64,000 nucleotides of DNA from Balaenoptera acutorostrata (GCF_949987535.1 NC_080074.1:27673268-27737267), one strand, 5' to 3'. Shown: positions 11,067 to 23,400, numbered from the stretch's first letter. Notes: generated by a model not told the origin, from the letters alone. Numbers and translations: made by a program.

Positions 11067-12470
11067 AAAGAAATGGACAACCTGTGTAGCCCTGTTAAAG
11101 AAATAGACTCCAGATTCAGGAGGCTTTACTGGTGAATTTTACCAAACACTTAATGAAGAAATAACACCTATTCTACATAAACTTTTCCAGAAAAATAGAA
11201 GTGGGAAGATTTCACAACTCATTTTAGGAGGCCAGCATTATCTATATACCAAAGATAGATAAGACAGAAAACTATAGACCAATATTTCTCATGAGCATAG
11301 TAAAAATATATTAGCAAATTGAATCCAGAAATCTATAAAAAGGATAATATGTCATGACCCACTTGGGTATGTTCCAGAAAAGCAAAGTTGGTTCAACATT
11401 CAAAATCAACCAGTAAAATTCACAATCTCAACAGACAAAAATATTAAAATCATATAATTATCTCAATACATGTAAAAAAAGCATTTATAAAATTCAACAT
11501 CCATCCATTATAAAAAATTTCAGCAAACTTGGAATAGAAGGAAATTTTCTCAATATGGCAAACCTTATCTATAAAAAAAAAAAATTGGTAACATCATTTT
11601 TAACAGTAAAATATTGAGTGCTTTGCCCCTAAGATTGGGATCAAAGCAAGAATGCCCACTTTTACAACTTATTTTCACCATTATATTGGAGGTCCTAGCT
11701 AGTCCAATAAGACAAGAAAATAAATAAAAGTATATAGACTGTAAAAAAAAAAAAAATTAAAATGTCTTTAATTGTAAATAGCATAATCATCTGCATAGAA
11801 AATTCTAAGAAATCAAAAATACAAATAGTTATGACAACAAATACATGAGTTTAGCTAGGTTTTAGGATACAATGTCAATATAAAAAATATGATGTTTTTC
11901 TATTTACTAGCAACAAACTATTGGAAATTGAAAATATTAAAAATACCACTCACAAAAGATTAAATACATGAAATACTTAGAGATAAATATAATCAACTAT
12001 GTGCAAGACCTGTACCTCGAAAAGTAGATTTAATGCTGAGAGAAATCAAGGAAGAACTAAACAAACCAAGAGACAAATCATGCTCATGAATGGGAAGAGT
12101 CAGTATTGTTAAGATGTCGATTCTTCCCAAATTGAACTACTGATCAGCCTTTGTTGGTGGTGGTGGTGTAGAAATTAACAAACTGAATCTAAAAAGTTTT
12201 TGGAAATGCAAAGGACCTAGAAATGATTTTTGAAAAAAGAATAACAAAGTTGGAGGAGTTGAGTTGGAGTCGAAATCACTCTGATTTCAAGATTTATTCT
12301 AAAGCTATGGTAATCAAGACAGTGCATATGTCTAAAGATAGAAATACAGATCAAAGGGACAGACCACAGAGTCCAGAAATAGATCTACCAAAATACAGTC
12401 AACTGATTTTCAACAAAAGTGTCCAGGTAATTCAATGGAGAAACAACAGTTTTTCAACAAATGGTGCTGG

Positions 12471-12828
12471 GGACTTCCCTGGTGGTGCAGTGGTTAAGAA
12501 TCCACCTGCCAATGCAGGGGACACGGGTTTTATCCCTGGTCTGGGAAGATCTCACATGCCGTGGAACAACAAAGCCTGTGTGCCACAACTACTGAGCCTA
12601 CACTCTAGAGCCCACTAGCTACAACTACTGAGCCCCCGTGCCACAACTACTGAAGCCTGCACACCTAGATCCTGTGCTCCACAACAAGAGAAGCCACTGC
12701 AATGAGAAGCCTGTGCACCGCAACGAAGAGTAGCCCCCGCTTGCCGCACCTAGAGAAAGTCTGCGCACAGCAACGAAGACCCAACGCAGCCAAAAATAAA
12801 TAAATTTATAAAAAACAAAAACAAAAAA
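12471..12828 (+). mobile_element. CHR tRNA-type SINE
   Basis: Tail-complete copy inserted in L1M at CAAATGGTGCTG. The TSD left copy is near 12,458-12,469 and the right copy CAAATGGTGC is at 12,829-12,838. The older sub-type reads GAATCCACCTGCCAATGC. A plus-strand open frame from 12,223 runs from L1 into this SINE and is not a gene. Confidence 0.85.
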
Positions 12829-12838
12829 CAAATGGTGC

Positions 12839-13184
12839 GGGCTTCCCTAGTGGTGCAGTGGTTAAGAATCCGCTTGCCAATGCAGGGGACACGAGTTCAA
12901 TCCCTGGTCCAAGAAGATCCCATGTGCCAGGGAACAGCTGAGCCCATGCGCCACAACTAGTGCCTGTGCTCTAGAGCCCGCAAACCACATCTGCTGAGCC
13001 CACGCGCCACAACTAATGAAGCCCACGTGCCTAGAGCCCATGCTCCGCAACAAGAGAGGCCACCGCAATGAGAAGCCCAGGCACCGCAGAGAAGGGTGGC
13101 CCCCTCTCGCCACAACCGGAGAAGGCCTGCACAGCCATGAAGACCCAACACACCCAAAGGTTAAAACAAATAATTTTTTTTTTT
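12839..13184 (+). mobile_element. CHR tRNA-type SINE, second insertion at the same target
   Basis: It starts directly after the right TSD of the previous SINE and is itself followed by AAATGGTGCTGG at 13,185. The target word AAATGGTGC is therefore present three times around two SINEs in the same orientation. Confidence 0.85.
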
Positions 13185-14295
13185 AAATGGTGCTGGAACA
13201 ATTGGATATCCAAAAAAAATTAACCTTGATTCTTACTTCATACCACACTCAAAAATTAACTTGAAGTAGATCACAGACCTAAATGTTAAGAAACAAAATT
13301 ATAAAACTTCTGAGAAAACATAGAAAATCCTGTTGCCTTGGGTTAAGCAAAGGTTTCTTAGATAGGCAACAAACATCAGAAACCATAAAAGAAAAAAATT
13401 ATACATTGGACTTCATCAAAATTAAAAATTTCTGCTCTTCAAAAGATAGTTAAATGAATATATCTCAATAAAGTTGTTGTAAAAATAATGTTAAGAAAAT
13501 GAAAAAAAGCCACAGACTTGGAAAATTATTAGAAAATTCTATATCTGATAAGGGACTTATATCCAGAATACTTACAAAAAACTTTTACAGCTCAATAAGA
13601 ATAATATTTAAAAATCCAACTAAAAAGTGGTCAAAATATTTAAACAGACACTTTCACCAAAGAATATAACTGAATGGCAAATTAGTTCATTAAAAGATGC
13701 TAATTTGAGTTTAGGGAAATGCAACTTAAAACACGAGAAGATACCATTGTACACCCACTAGAATGTTAAAAATTTTTTAAATTGACATGACCAAACATTG
13801 GTGAGCATACAAAGCAACAGAAACTCTCATATTTCAAACAATTTTATTCATAATAGCTAAAGACTGAAAACAGCCCAAATGTTTGCCAACAGGTGAGTAA
13901 ACAAATTGTCTACATCCAGACCATAGAATAATAGTCAGCAATAAAAAAAGAACAAACTACAGACACATGAAACAATATGAATTCATCTCAAAAGCAATAT
14001 GCTAAGCATAAGAAGCCAGACACAAAGGGCTATATATTACAGGATTCCATCTACATGACATTCTGGAAAACAGGTCATATGTTGCCAGGAAATGAGGGCG
14101 GGTGAGGAGGTTGCCTGCAAAGAGCATGAGGGGACATTTGGAGTTGATAGAAATGTTCTATATCTTGATTAAGGCAGTAGTTACATGACTGTATACAAGC
14201 AACAAAACTCATTGAATGATACACTGTAAAAGGGTAAATTTTATTTTATGTGAATTATTCCCCAATAAACCTGACTCTTAAAAAGGTAAAACTAG

Positions 14296-14557
14296 GGCTT
14301 CCCTGGTGGCACAGTGGTTGAAAATCTGCCTGCCAATGCAGGGGACACGGGTTCGAACCCTGGTCCGGGAAGACCCCACATGCCGCGGAGCAACTAGGCC
14401 CGTGAGCCACAACTACTGAGCCTGCGCGTCTGGAGCCTGTGCTCCGCAACAAGAGAGGCCGCGATAGTGAGAGGCCCGCGCACCGCGATGAAGAGTGGCC
14501 CCCGCTTGCCGCAACTGGAGAAAGCCCTCGCCCAGAAACGAAGACCCAACACAGCCA

Positions 14558-14604
<47 letters not shown>

Positions 14605-14619
14605 AATTAAGAAAAAAAA
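14296..14619 (+). mobile_element. CHR-2 SINE
   Basis: Young-type sequence: GGGCTTCCCTGGTGGCACAG, B-box GGTTCGAACCC, GATAGTGAGAGGCCCGCGCA, and a (TAAA)n tail at about 14,559-14,605. The TSD GTAAAACTAG is at 14,286-14,295 and 14,620-14,629. It sits just past the 3' end of the L1M remnant. Confidence 0.9.
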
Positions 14620-14947
14620 GTAAAACTAGAAAAGAACTACCTTGGAGAAGGACAAAAAGGAGGAAAAGGCTGAAATCTTATGTTATTCAGGCTAGGTCAG
14701 TGTACATGCAAGACTCCATCACTAAATAACCTTCCCTCTAACCTGTATTTTGGCAAGACAAATAAGGGAGGTAAGGGTGAGTTTTATCTCTGCAACTAAA
14801 AGGTCTAGGTACACCTCCCCATTTTAATTCAGGTCACTCAAGAAAGAGAATAGTTCAGGTTCAGTGACATTACAGATAGAAGAAGATACTGTTTTACCTT
14901 CAGTACTAAAAACAGGTTTAAAAATAGCACTCTGAACTTGATCTTAA

Positions 14948-15090
14948 ATGTTCTCACCACAAAAAAGAAATGATAATTTTGTGATGGGGTGATAATCACG
15001 TAAATTATAAATGTATCAAATCATGTTGTACACCTTAAACTTAAACAATGTTATGTAAGTTATATCTCAATTTTTAAAATTAAAAATATA
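14948..15090 (+). repeat. L1M 3'-UTR fragment
   Basis: AAATGTATCAAATCATGTTG, TACACCTTAAACTTA and TATATCTCAATTTTT are the usual end of L1M 3' UTRs. It is 5' truncated and old. Confidence 0.55.
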
Positions 15091-15739
15091 AATAAATGAT
15101 AAAAATAGCACTCTTACATTTCCCCAGAGGGACTGAAGGTATTTTACACATGTGCATCCTTAGCTCACAATAGCTCTGTGCATGGGTAGAAATGCAGGGA
15201 AAGCAAGATGCTGTAAAACTGAATAGTTTTGCCCCAGGGAGGGGATATGGCTGGATTTCTATGTTGCAGAGATCACCCTGGCAGTCGTGGTATGAAACTG
15301 AATTTGATCTGGGCAACGCAAGATCGATAGACATGGTTGTTGAAAGCATCCCTTAAAGGATGATCAAGCCCTCACTCAGGGCAATGAGAGGTGGCAACTC
15401 AGTGGGACTTGGCCATTGGTTGAATGTGAGGAGTGAGTGAGAAAATGGCACTGGGGATCACAGTAAGGTTCTGACTTGGTAGAGGATGTTGTTACAGCAA
15501 AAGAACCTGGGAAGAGAGGCAAGAGGACATGCTTAGATAGAGGAAGTGTTCCCATGTAGCACTTGTCCATGTCGATCTGGGCGTTTCATCTTGGTTTTTT
15601 CTATAAACCCTTCCTTCTCTGCCACAGGCCCTTCCTCTCTAGTCTCACATTATCTTAAATAATGAATAAAAATAATAAAGTATCTATTTTATGTCCATCT
15701 GTCCTGCATAACTGGCAGCTACTCAAGGGCAGGACCTGT
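15091..15739. other. Non-coding DNA, unassigned
   Basis: Unique-looking sequence. No splice-flanked open frame or known repeat was recognised. Confidence 0.4.
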
Positions 15740-16155
15740 GTCTTCTCCATTTTTGATCAAGTCCAAATTCCTTAGTGTGCTTGCCAGGCCTGAAGGACCC
15801 TGCTCCTGTGTCCCCCTCTTCTCTGCTGAGCCAGTCCTCTCTCACCTGCTGACGTTGCTACTCCCTCTGCCTGGAAGGTCATTCTGCCTCTCCCTCGTCA
15901 CAGTCCTTCCCATACCTGCAAATCTCTTAATCATTCTTCAGGTCTCAGCCAAGCCATTGCTTCCCTTAGGAAAACTTCAATATTCCCCCAAGCCTGGTAC
16001 GGGGCCCCTCCTGAATGTTCCTACAGCACCTCTACTTCTGGCTATGTTAACACCAACCACTCTATTATAACTGCTTGTTTTCTCCATTTGCCTGTAAGTT
16101 TCATAAGACCAAAGACTATGCCTGTCTTATTCACTGTGGTAGCCCCAGTGACTAA
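15740..16155 (+). repeat. L2-like LINE fragment
   Basis: CTCCCTCTGCCTGGAAGGTC near 15,861, TCTTCAGGTCTCAGCCAAGC, and TGTAAGTTTCATAAGACC-type text near 16,093 follow L2 order, though diverged. Confidence 0.5.
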
Positions 16156-16159
16156 CATT

Positions 16160-16370
16160 AATATTAATCATCATAATAACAATGGCTAATGCTTGTTAAG
16201 TACTTAATATACACCAGGCATCCTTCTAAGTGTTTTGATGTGTTAACTCATTTAGACCTCACGACAACCTTTCAAGGTAAGCCCTATTATTATCACGTTT
16301 TCAGGTTAGGAAACTAAAATATTGCGAGGCAAGTTAACTTGCTTGAGGTCAACATTCTAAGAAGAGTATT
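16160..16370 (-). repeat. MIR SINE
   Basis: Antisense MIR order: AATGGCTAATGCTTGTTAAG, CACCAGGCATCCTTCTAAGT, ACTCATTTAGACCTCACGAC, CCTATTATTATCACG, AAGTTAACTTGCTTGAGGTC. Confidence 0.7.
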
Positions 16371-16980
16371 AATCAACAATGACAACAGCTATTTATCGTG
16401 TGCTCCCTAGTTCCTCGTGTGCTGCCGTCAGAGAAAAGATGTTCCATAAATGTTTGTAGAATTGATTTCAGGTGAGGAGATTGTACTCAAGTTGGCAGCT
16501 TGTATCTGGCAGAGAGGAGAGGGCAGACCAGGCAAAATTCTCATAAACATCCGGCACCTACCCCAGGCTTAGGTCTCAGGACACAGTGGTGAAAACACCC
16601 TCCAGCACAGCTGCTTTAAGGCCGTGAGGAAGGGGTTCCTGCCAATCAGAACAGCAAGAGGAAGATTTTCTATATCATTCATTTTATTTCCAGGCGACAT
16701 ACTCTAGACACAACCCTAGAATCCCTCCTCTTGATTTCTCACCCTGTGGTGATTTGTGACCCAGTGACCCTCCCACTTCCCCCTAAAATGATTCCACACC
16801 CCATCCTCACCTGGCCTTACAGTGGCCCTCTCTTGTGTGCACGTTGTGTGTCCTGAGGACTTCCTGGACAGCCACTCAGGCGAGGACACACCATTGTGAA
16901 TAACGGATGTGCCCCTGATTGGGTGGCTCATCCTGCACGGAAGGGTCCCCAGAGCCACCCAGAGCTGAGTGAGCTGTACA
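16371..16980. other. Non-coding DNA, unassigned
   Basis: No supported feature. Open frames here are short and match nothing I recognise. Confidence 0.4.
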
Positions 16981-16981
16981 G

Positions 16982-17150
16982 CAGTGGCTCTCAACCTCCA
17001 TACACAGTCGTTACACCAGTGGAGGTTTTTTTAAACACCAGTGCCTAGAATGCCCCCCAAATGAATTAAATCAGAACCCCTGGGGTAGGCCCTAAGCACT
17101 GGTGTGTTTTAGTTCCTAGGAAGATTCCAAGGTTGAGACCCATTGCAGAG
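16982..17150. mobile_element. MER5-like hAT DNA transposon remnant
   Basis: Terminal parts read CAGTGGCTCTCAACCT and AAGGTTGAGACCCATTGC, with the MER5-type core AATCAGAACCCCTGGGG between them. It is non-autonomous and about 170 bp long. Confidence 0.5.
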
Positions 17151-17824
17151 GCACTCAGTCTCACTCTCTCTCTGGGCCTTAGTCACCCCGCACTAGAATT
17201 TGAGAACAGTGTATTCTTTCTACAGCGGATGGGATGGGGCAAGCCTTGGAGAGCAAGCAAGGCCCTGTAAGCCTGACTTTAATAAAGCCTTGTGGAAATG
17301 AACCAGCCTTGCTGCAGTCTTGTGCTTCTGGACGTCTTAACCTGGTCTAGATGCTGATGGGAAAGTGGCCCCTCTCCACTTACACCTGAAGGGACAGGAC
17401 GGGTGGCAGTGAGAAGTGCATCTCCATCCCCAGGACTGTATCTTGTCCTTTTCTGAATAACACCTGGAGCTATCTCCTCCCTAAAGGTATTCATATATCC
17501 TTTACAGAGCAGAAGCTCAGTCCCCAGGGGAACATGGGGTGCAGTGGTCCACCCACGCCTCCTCACACTCAGCTTCTCCCTCTAGTGCCAATTTCAGAGG
17601 ATCCAAGGTTGATATTTGTTAAGGCAAATGGCAGCATCCTTACACATTTCCTCTCGATGTGGCTTCCTGCCATAGCTGGCTTTGGTCAGAGGTGTCCCTC
17701 CCCACTCCCACCCCAACCCCTCCCCTGTACTTTTCAGTTCCTTCTCAAAATTGAGGTGACAGACAGCGGAGAGGAAATAAGCAGGAAACAACAGATGAAA
17801 GCATTAGACACAGTAGCCTGCACA
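17151..17824. other. Non-coding DNA, unassigned
   Basis: No exon, RNA gene or known repeat was recognised. A minus-strand frame at 17,279-17,566 has no support beyond being open. Confidence 0.4.
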
Positions 17825-18030
17825 AAAGTAGAGGTAGTGATGATAGTAACGATCATTACTACTAGTGCTGCTGTTGCTGACAGCATTGTTCTAGAGTGTG
17901 GCCCGTGTTCTCAGCTCTGGCTAAGCCTGCTCCCCTGTGTCCTCTCCCCCAATCCTGTGAGGCAGAAGTGTCACCATTTTACAGAGAAGGGAAGGAAAGC
18001 CACAGCATGCAGCAATGTTTTGCCTCACTT
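17825..18030 (-). repeat. MIR-like SINE, degenerate
   Basis: Antisense MIR-like order: CATTGTTCTAGAGTG, CAATCCTGTGAGGCAGAAG, CACCATTTTACAGAGAAGGG. Weak but ordered. Confidence 0.4.
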
Positions 18031-18044
18031 AAAAAAAAAAGAAT

Positions 18045-18105
18045 GATTACACGGTTCTCAGAAACACCTAGGAACTTGCTAGAAATGCAAATATCCCCTG
18101 TGGCC
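18045..18105. repeat. MER5A-like fragment (half)
   Basis: CACCTAGGAACTTGCTAGAA followed by ATGCAAAT is a MER5A core. The complementary second half of the family appears at 18,745-18,842. Confidence 0.4.
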
Positions 18106-18744
18106 AGAGCGGGATTCATGGCGTGCAACCAGTGTAGCTACACACAGCCACGGGTTCAGAAGATCCCGGCAGTTGAAGTTTAATTTTATCTTTGAGTGTT
18201 TCCTAAGTGAAGTCCGCTCGGACAACGGTGTAAGTTCAGGACCTTGGAGCCTCCCAGCGCTTCCCTGCCCGGGTTCTAGGCCATCTGCCTCCACCCTCCC
18301 TGCCCCAGGACCCTGCCTCCCCCCACTCGGGGAAGGGGGTGAGCAGCCAAGTGGCAGTGATGAGGGGAGGCTTGCATTTGCCATTGTCCTCTGCCCCCGG
18401 CTGGGCCCTGGGCACAAACACAGGGAGGGGAGGGGTGGGACACGCACCCCTCGCCCCCTCGGTGCTCAGGCCAGGGCGAGGTGGCACTGTCCCCATCCCA
18501 GGTGGGCAGTACCACAGCGACTTTTCAGGGGCCTCTCGCCGGCCCTGATCCGGGTACTGAGCGCATCCTGGTGTGGAGGTTGCATTTCCTTGGGAAGAGG
18601 CGAGGGTATCTGTTAAGGGTGGACCAGGGCCGTGGGCCTGTGGGAAGGGGAGATGGACTTCCCCCCAGGACAGGGCCCTGCATTTTCTTTTTGCACTGGA
18701 TGCAGTGAATTTTGCAGCTGACTGTCTCTCTGCCTGGGCCCAAA
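18106..18744. other. GC-rich non-coding block
   Basis: Moderately G+C-rich sequence between two MER5A-like halves. Both strands have open frames, but they have no coding signature or splice context I can support. Confidence 0.35.
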
Positions 18745-18842
18745 CCACCTGAATCAAAACTCTTATGGCCAGGCCCAGCAGTCTGGTTGAAGAAGCACCC
18801 CAGGTGATTCTGACGCACACTGAAGTTTGAGAACCACTGAGT
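18745..18842. repeat. MER5A-like fragment (half)
   Basis: GGCCCAGCAGTCTGG, CCCAGGTGATTCTGACGCAC and AGTTTGAGAACCACTG are the terminal half of MER5A. Confidence 0.55.
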
Positions 18843-19465
18843 CATAGGGAAGCTAAGGAGAAAGCGTGAAGGAGGAGGTGGTGAGAATGGTGTGGGGAGC
18901 AGCGGCAGTGGGAGTCACGGATTGGGCAGGAACCCCACTCCTCTGCTGAGTGACCCTTAGCAAGTTACTCGCCCTTATTGGTACTGTTTCTTTGGAGAAC
19001 CCTGGCTGATACAATCACCTATGTCTTACTGGAATCTTCAGGCAGGAGCTTCCTTGATGACTGTTCCAAGGTATTTGTTTTACTTCCTTTGGAAGTAGGA
19101 GGTTCCTACTTCCTTTGGAAGAACCTCCATTTGAATGACCTCTCTCCTGCTGATTTCAATGGCTCAGTTCACTTCTCACTGGAACTTCCCCAACACTTTC
19201 CTATCCTCCTCTGAATGTTACCTTGTAATCAGTGCTGTTGTGTCCTGTCCAGATTGCTTTTACCAGGCAGATGTGGGCATCCCACAGCTGCTGCGTCAGC
19301 TGCTACAGGCTTACAGCTGCCTCCTTCTCTGGAGAGTTTGCCCTTGACTCATGGGAGCCACCTTGCCCAGAACTGTTTGGGAGGTTATTCTATCCCCAGG
19401 GGCAGCCCACAGCCAATGGCTAGCTGATATGGTGTACGACAGCTCTTCCCCTGTGTGGTACTACA
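18843..19465. other. Non-coding DNA, unassigned
   Basis: It includes an imperfect local duplication of a TACTTCCTTTGGAAG segment (about 19,081-19,095 and 19,108-19,122). No gene evidence. Confidence 0.35.
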
Positions 19466-20937
19466 TGTTGCTTTCTGACACCACTTCTAACACAAAATGT
19501 GTGGTTTTTCCTGACACCAACCAATTCTCCAACTCCAACTGGGTATCCAACCACTCAGTTAAATTCTAACGTTATTTACTTGGAGTTAGCTGGCATCGGA
19601 TCCCACAATTTAAAAGGCTCAGTCTCACCAGACGGCCCCCCACTCCCCAGGAGACCCACACTTCTGCCCAACTGATTACAAATTCAGGGGTTCCTATGAT
19701 GCCCCCTCAAGTTTGATAATTCACTGGAATGACTCAGAGAACTCCGGAAGGTGCTCCACCTATGTTGCAATTTACTACAAAGAATACAAATGAACAGCTA
19801 GATGAAGAAGTACATAGGGCAAGTTCCAGAGGGGTCCCAAGCACAGGCGCTTCTGCACTATGGTGTTGGGGTGAGCCACCCTCCCAGCACATGGATGTGT
19901 TTACCAACTCAGAAACTAGAATTACCATATGATCCAGCAATCCCACTCCTGGGCATATATCCAGACAAAACTATAACTTGAAAAGATACATGCACCCCCA
20001 TGTTCATAGCAGCACTATTCACAATAGCCAAGACATGGAAGCAAACTAAATGTCCATCAACAGATGAATGGATAAAGAAGATGTAATAATATATACAATG
20101 GAATACCACTCAGCCATAAAAAAGAACAAAATAATACCATTTGCAGCAACATGGATGGAACTAGAGACTATCACACTAAGTAAAGTAAGTCAGAAAGAGA
20201 AAGACAAATACCATATGATATCACTTATATTTAGAATCTAAACTGTGACACAAATGAACTTATCTATGAAACAGAAACAGACTCATAGACATAGAGAACA
20301 GACTTGTGGTTGCCAAAGGGGAGGGGGTTGGGGGAGAGATGGAGTGGGAGTTTGGGCTCAGCAGATGTAAGCTTTTAATATATAGAATGGGTAAACAACA
20401 AGGTCCTACCATATAGCACAGGGAACTATAGTCAATATCCTGTGATAAACCATAATGGAAAAGAATATTAAAAAAAAAGAATGTATATATATATGTATAT
20501 CTATGTATATATATCTATATCTACGTATATAGATATATATTTCTGAATTGCTTTGCTCTACAGCAGAAATTAACACAACATTGTAAATCAACTACAATAA
20601 AAAAAAAAAAAAAGCAACGCTCTGAACGCCATTGTTTAGGGGTTTTATGGAGGATTCATTATGCAGGCATGATTGATTAAGTCATTGGCCATTGGGGAAC
20701 TGACCTCAATCTCCAGCCCCTCTGCCCTCCCCAGAAGTTGGGAAACGGGGCTGAGAGTTCCAACACTCTAATCATATAGCTGGCTTTTCTAGTGACCAGC
20801 TCCCATCCTGAGGCTATCTGGGGCCTCCACAGGACTCATCTCATTAGCATACAAAAGATAACTTGTAAGGGTTTTAGGAGCTCTGTACTCCAGAATCAGG
20901 GACAAAGACCAGATATATATATTTTTATTATACCACA
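19466..20937 (-). mobile_element. ERVL LTR (MLT2-like), split by an L1
   Basis: Read on the minus strand, the LTR begins TGTGGTATAATAA near 20,937 and ends near 19,466. Flanking halves contain GGTCTTTGTCCC, CTCATTAGCAT, TTGATTAAGTCATTGGCC and CACATGGATGTG-type text typical of MLT2. It is a solo ancient endogenous-retrovirus LTR with no internal genes seen. An L1 3' end at 19,912-20,613 interrupts it. Confidence 0.6.
19912..20613 (+). mobile_element. 5'-truncated L1 inserted in the ERVL LTR
   Basis: ORF2 end and 3' UTR: CATATGATCCAGCAATCCCA, TATCCAGACAAAACTATAAC, GATACATGCACCCCCATGTT, TAGCACAGGGAACTATAG, AACACAACATTGTAAATCAA and a poly(A). An internal (TA)n-like run lies at 20,484-20,540. Continuity of the LTR on both sides shows insertion; I could not define a clean TSD. 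Confidence 0.8.
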
Positions 20938-22189
20938 GGCACAAATCATCCTTTAGACCTCATGGGATCAGGCTCCAGCTACACCCACTTCTTTGCCTAG
21001 CTTCTCTCCTGCCCTGTCCTTCTCGGCTCACAGCCTCAAAGTTTTCACCCCAGATCCCTCCCTCAATAAAGCCCACAAGCCCTGCTCTAGCTGTACTTTC
21101 AGGAATCCAACCTAAAACACACCCATAGCTTTCTACTCCCCACAGGTATCTGTGTGTCTTTTACATGACTTCTTTGACAGAGAGTTCCTTGAGATTTGAT
21201 CCATATGTAATTTACCTTTGCCTTTCTGTAACACCTACACAATACCTTGCATAATAAATTGTCAATAAATTTTCTGGAATGAGTATTTCATATTTTGAAA
21301 TCATTTGCATGGATGGGCAGGATTGTTAAACGACTGACTTATCCTTCAATTCCCATTCTGCACCCTACCCCCCAAAACTTGGTGCACAAACAGTTTAATT
21401 CTCCCCCGTGAAGAGGAGGGCAAAGGATTTCAAGAAAAAGCTCAAGAACAGGTCCCTGTGGAAATACCTCCAGGCCATTCCTGTCTGGTACCGGAGATAG
21501 AGAAGGCTGTTCAGTGCCTCGAGTATTTTTGTTCTTTCCAACTTCTCTGCCCGATGAAGTTAAACAGTCCCTAAGAGTAAATAAATGTGGCAAAGATAAA
21601 ACAAATATTTTTTCCAATTGGATTGGTTCATTCTTTGTGTGGGTTCAGATGAGGGAAAAACCAGAATGTTTTGATTAAATCAGCTGTTGCCATGAAATGA
21701 TTTGCCTGTTTACTAATGGGGTGTCATATTTCTTGTCATTATCTATCGAAGTGAGAATTCTTGGCATTGTGGACAGGACTGCTCTGAATAAGAAAGTGGC
21801 AAGGTTCCTCAACCTAATGTTCTTACTATGTTACAAAGTGTTAAAACACTGAATCAAAAGCAACAGGGAAGTACAGCCCTGCATAATTGCAGAGTAGAGA
21901 AAAAAGAGAAGTAGGTAGGCTCTCTCTTATCTCTTTTAGGAGTCTTTCCTTACTGGTGTTTCTGATGACTAATTTTTTCACTTTCCTTTCACATGCATCT
22001 TACCTAGGTGCTACTATGATTTGATTTCCTGATAAGAAGAAAGGTGGTATTGCTCCCTGTAACTCCCACAGTCTGGGAACCATGGTTCTCCTTAACCTAA
22101 AAGGTCTGGATGATCACATGAGATGCTACTGAATTCATGATGGGGGTTGTTTAGTTGTTAATCATCCAGAGTGACGGTGGTCCCATGAT
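20938..22189. other. Non-coding DNA with possible L2 remnant
   Basis: 20,990-21,285 resembles a diverged sense L2 3' end (ACACAATACCTTGCATAATA, then GTCAATAAATTTTC). The rest is unassigned. Confidence 0.35.
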
Positions 22190-22222
22190 ACTGATGACGA
22201 TGATGATGATGACGACGACAGA
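22188..22222. repeat. (GAT/GAC)n microsatellite
   Basis: A run of GATGAT and GACGAC units. Confidence 0.8.
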
Positions 22223-22455
22223 TGACCTTTATTGGATGTATCAGACATTGTTCTAGGACTCTACGTGTATTAATTGATTAATCCCCATCACAACTGTGAG
22301 TACTTTTAATATCCCCATTTTACACATGAAAAAACTAGGCCTCGTACATGTTAAATAACTTGCCCCAGCATAGATGATGTAAGTGACAGAGCTGGCTTTG
22401 ACCCAGGGAGTTTGGCTCCAGATCCAGGGTTACTAACCTCTATACATACTGCCTA
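22215..22455 (-). repeat. MIR SINE
   Basis: Antisense MIR: ACATTGTTCTAGGACTCTAC, AATCCCCATCACAACTGTGA, TCCCCATTTTACACATGAAA, AACTTGCCCCAGCA, GACAGAGCTGGCTTTGACCC. Confidence 0.75.
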
Positions 22456-22459
22456 GTCG

Positions 22460-22660
22460 TAACAGCAACCATTAACATTTACTGAGCCTTAACCACATGC
22501 CAGTCATGATTATTAATTTTATGTATTAACATTGTTAAATCTCATAAAAACTCCATCAGATACATATCTATCATCCTCTTTTACTAAGGCACATAGAGGT
22601 GAGCTTGCCTACAGTAACTCAGCTGATCGGTGAGGGAACCAGGTTTCTAGGCTAGGTGGA
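22460..22660 (-). repeat. MIR SINE, second tandem copy
   Basis: A second antisense MIR starts directly after the first: ACATTTACTGAGCCTTAACC, CACATGCCAGTCATGATTAT, ATAAAAACTCCATCAGATAC, CAGTAACTCAGCTGATCGGT. Confidence 0.65.
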
Positions 22661-22922
22661 GTGCCTTCAGAGCAACACTCTCAAGCTTTTCTGCTCTTGC
22701 TGGCAGGTGCCGTGAGCTTTGGTGTTTTGGAACATGTGCATGCTACTATTGACAACACTTTGTAAAGTATATTCTGTCTCCCCTAGGAAAGTATCCAGGG
22801 AGCCATAGAACAAGAGATCCCAGAGATCTAGTCTACAGCAGCCACCTGTCTGGTCTGTTTGCTTGCCCAGTATTTCCCCCTTGTTTTAGTAAGAGTGCTC
22901 TAAAATTTTCCTGTCGGGGAAT

Positions 22923-23400
22923 GTACTAGTTTTCTATCATTGCTGTAACAAATTACCATAAATTTAGTGGCTGAAAATAATACAAATTTATCATCTTATT
23001 TACTTACTTCTGGAGGTTGGAAATCAAAAATAGGTCTCGCTGAGCTAAAGTCAAGGTATCAGCAGGGCTGGGTCCTCCTGGAAGCCCTTGGGAAGAATCT
23101 GCTCCTCTGCGTTTTCCAGTTTCTAGAGACTGCCCGCATACCATGGCTCATGGCCTCATTCCTCCATCTTCAAAGCCGGCAACATCAGGCCAAGTCCCTC
23201 TCATGTTACCATCTCTCTGGTTGTCCCTCTTCTGCCCCCTTCTTCCACTTTTAAGAATGCTGGTGATTATATTGGGTTTACCTGGATAATCTCCCTAGTT
23301 TAAGGTCACCTGATTGGCAACCTTAATTCCTCTTTGCCATGTAACCTATTCACAGTTCCTTCCAGATTGGGATATAGACCTCTTCGGAGTGGTGTTGAGA
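22923..23400 (+). mobile_element. ERVL-MaLR LTR (MLT1-like)
   Basis: The MLT1 5' start (TGTACTAGTTTTCTATCATT, GCTGTAACAAATTACCATAA, TTCTGGAGGTTGGAA, TATCAGCAGGGCTGG) is followed by internal LTR text up to CCATGTAACCTATTCACAG. Ancient solo LTR, no viral genes. Confidence 0.6.

Larger units (their letters stand above)
10835..14284 (+). mobile_element. Old L1M LINE remnant split by three SINEs
   Basis: The L1 ORF2 reverse-transcriptase region and the 3' UTR can be followed in order (GACAGAAAACTATAGACCAA near 11,262, AAATGGTGCTGG near 12,460 and 13,185, and CCAATAAACCTGACTCTT at the end). It is riddled with stops and indels. CHR SINEs interrupt it at 10,889-11,066, 12,471-12,828 and 12,839-13,184. 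Joining the three-way TSDs restores continuous L1 order, so it is one element. Divergence marks it as much older than the L1 at 34.8-41.2 kb. Confidence 0.75.

Noticed and set aside
12625..13213. Repeated Cys/Trp/Ser-rich peptides (for example DQGSNPCPLHWQADS) on the minus strand in many places
   Set aside because: They are the antisense translation of CHR SINEs and recur wherever a SINE occurs.
18173..18845. GC-rich block with open frames on both strands, considered as an exon cluster
   Set aside because: No splice sites with matching frames, low-complexity Gly/Pro peptides, and hAT repeat halves on both sides.
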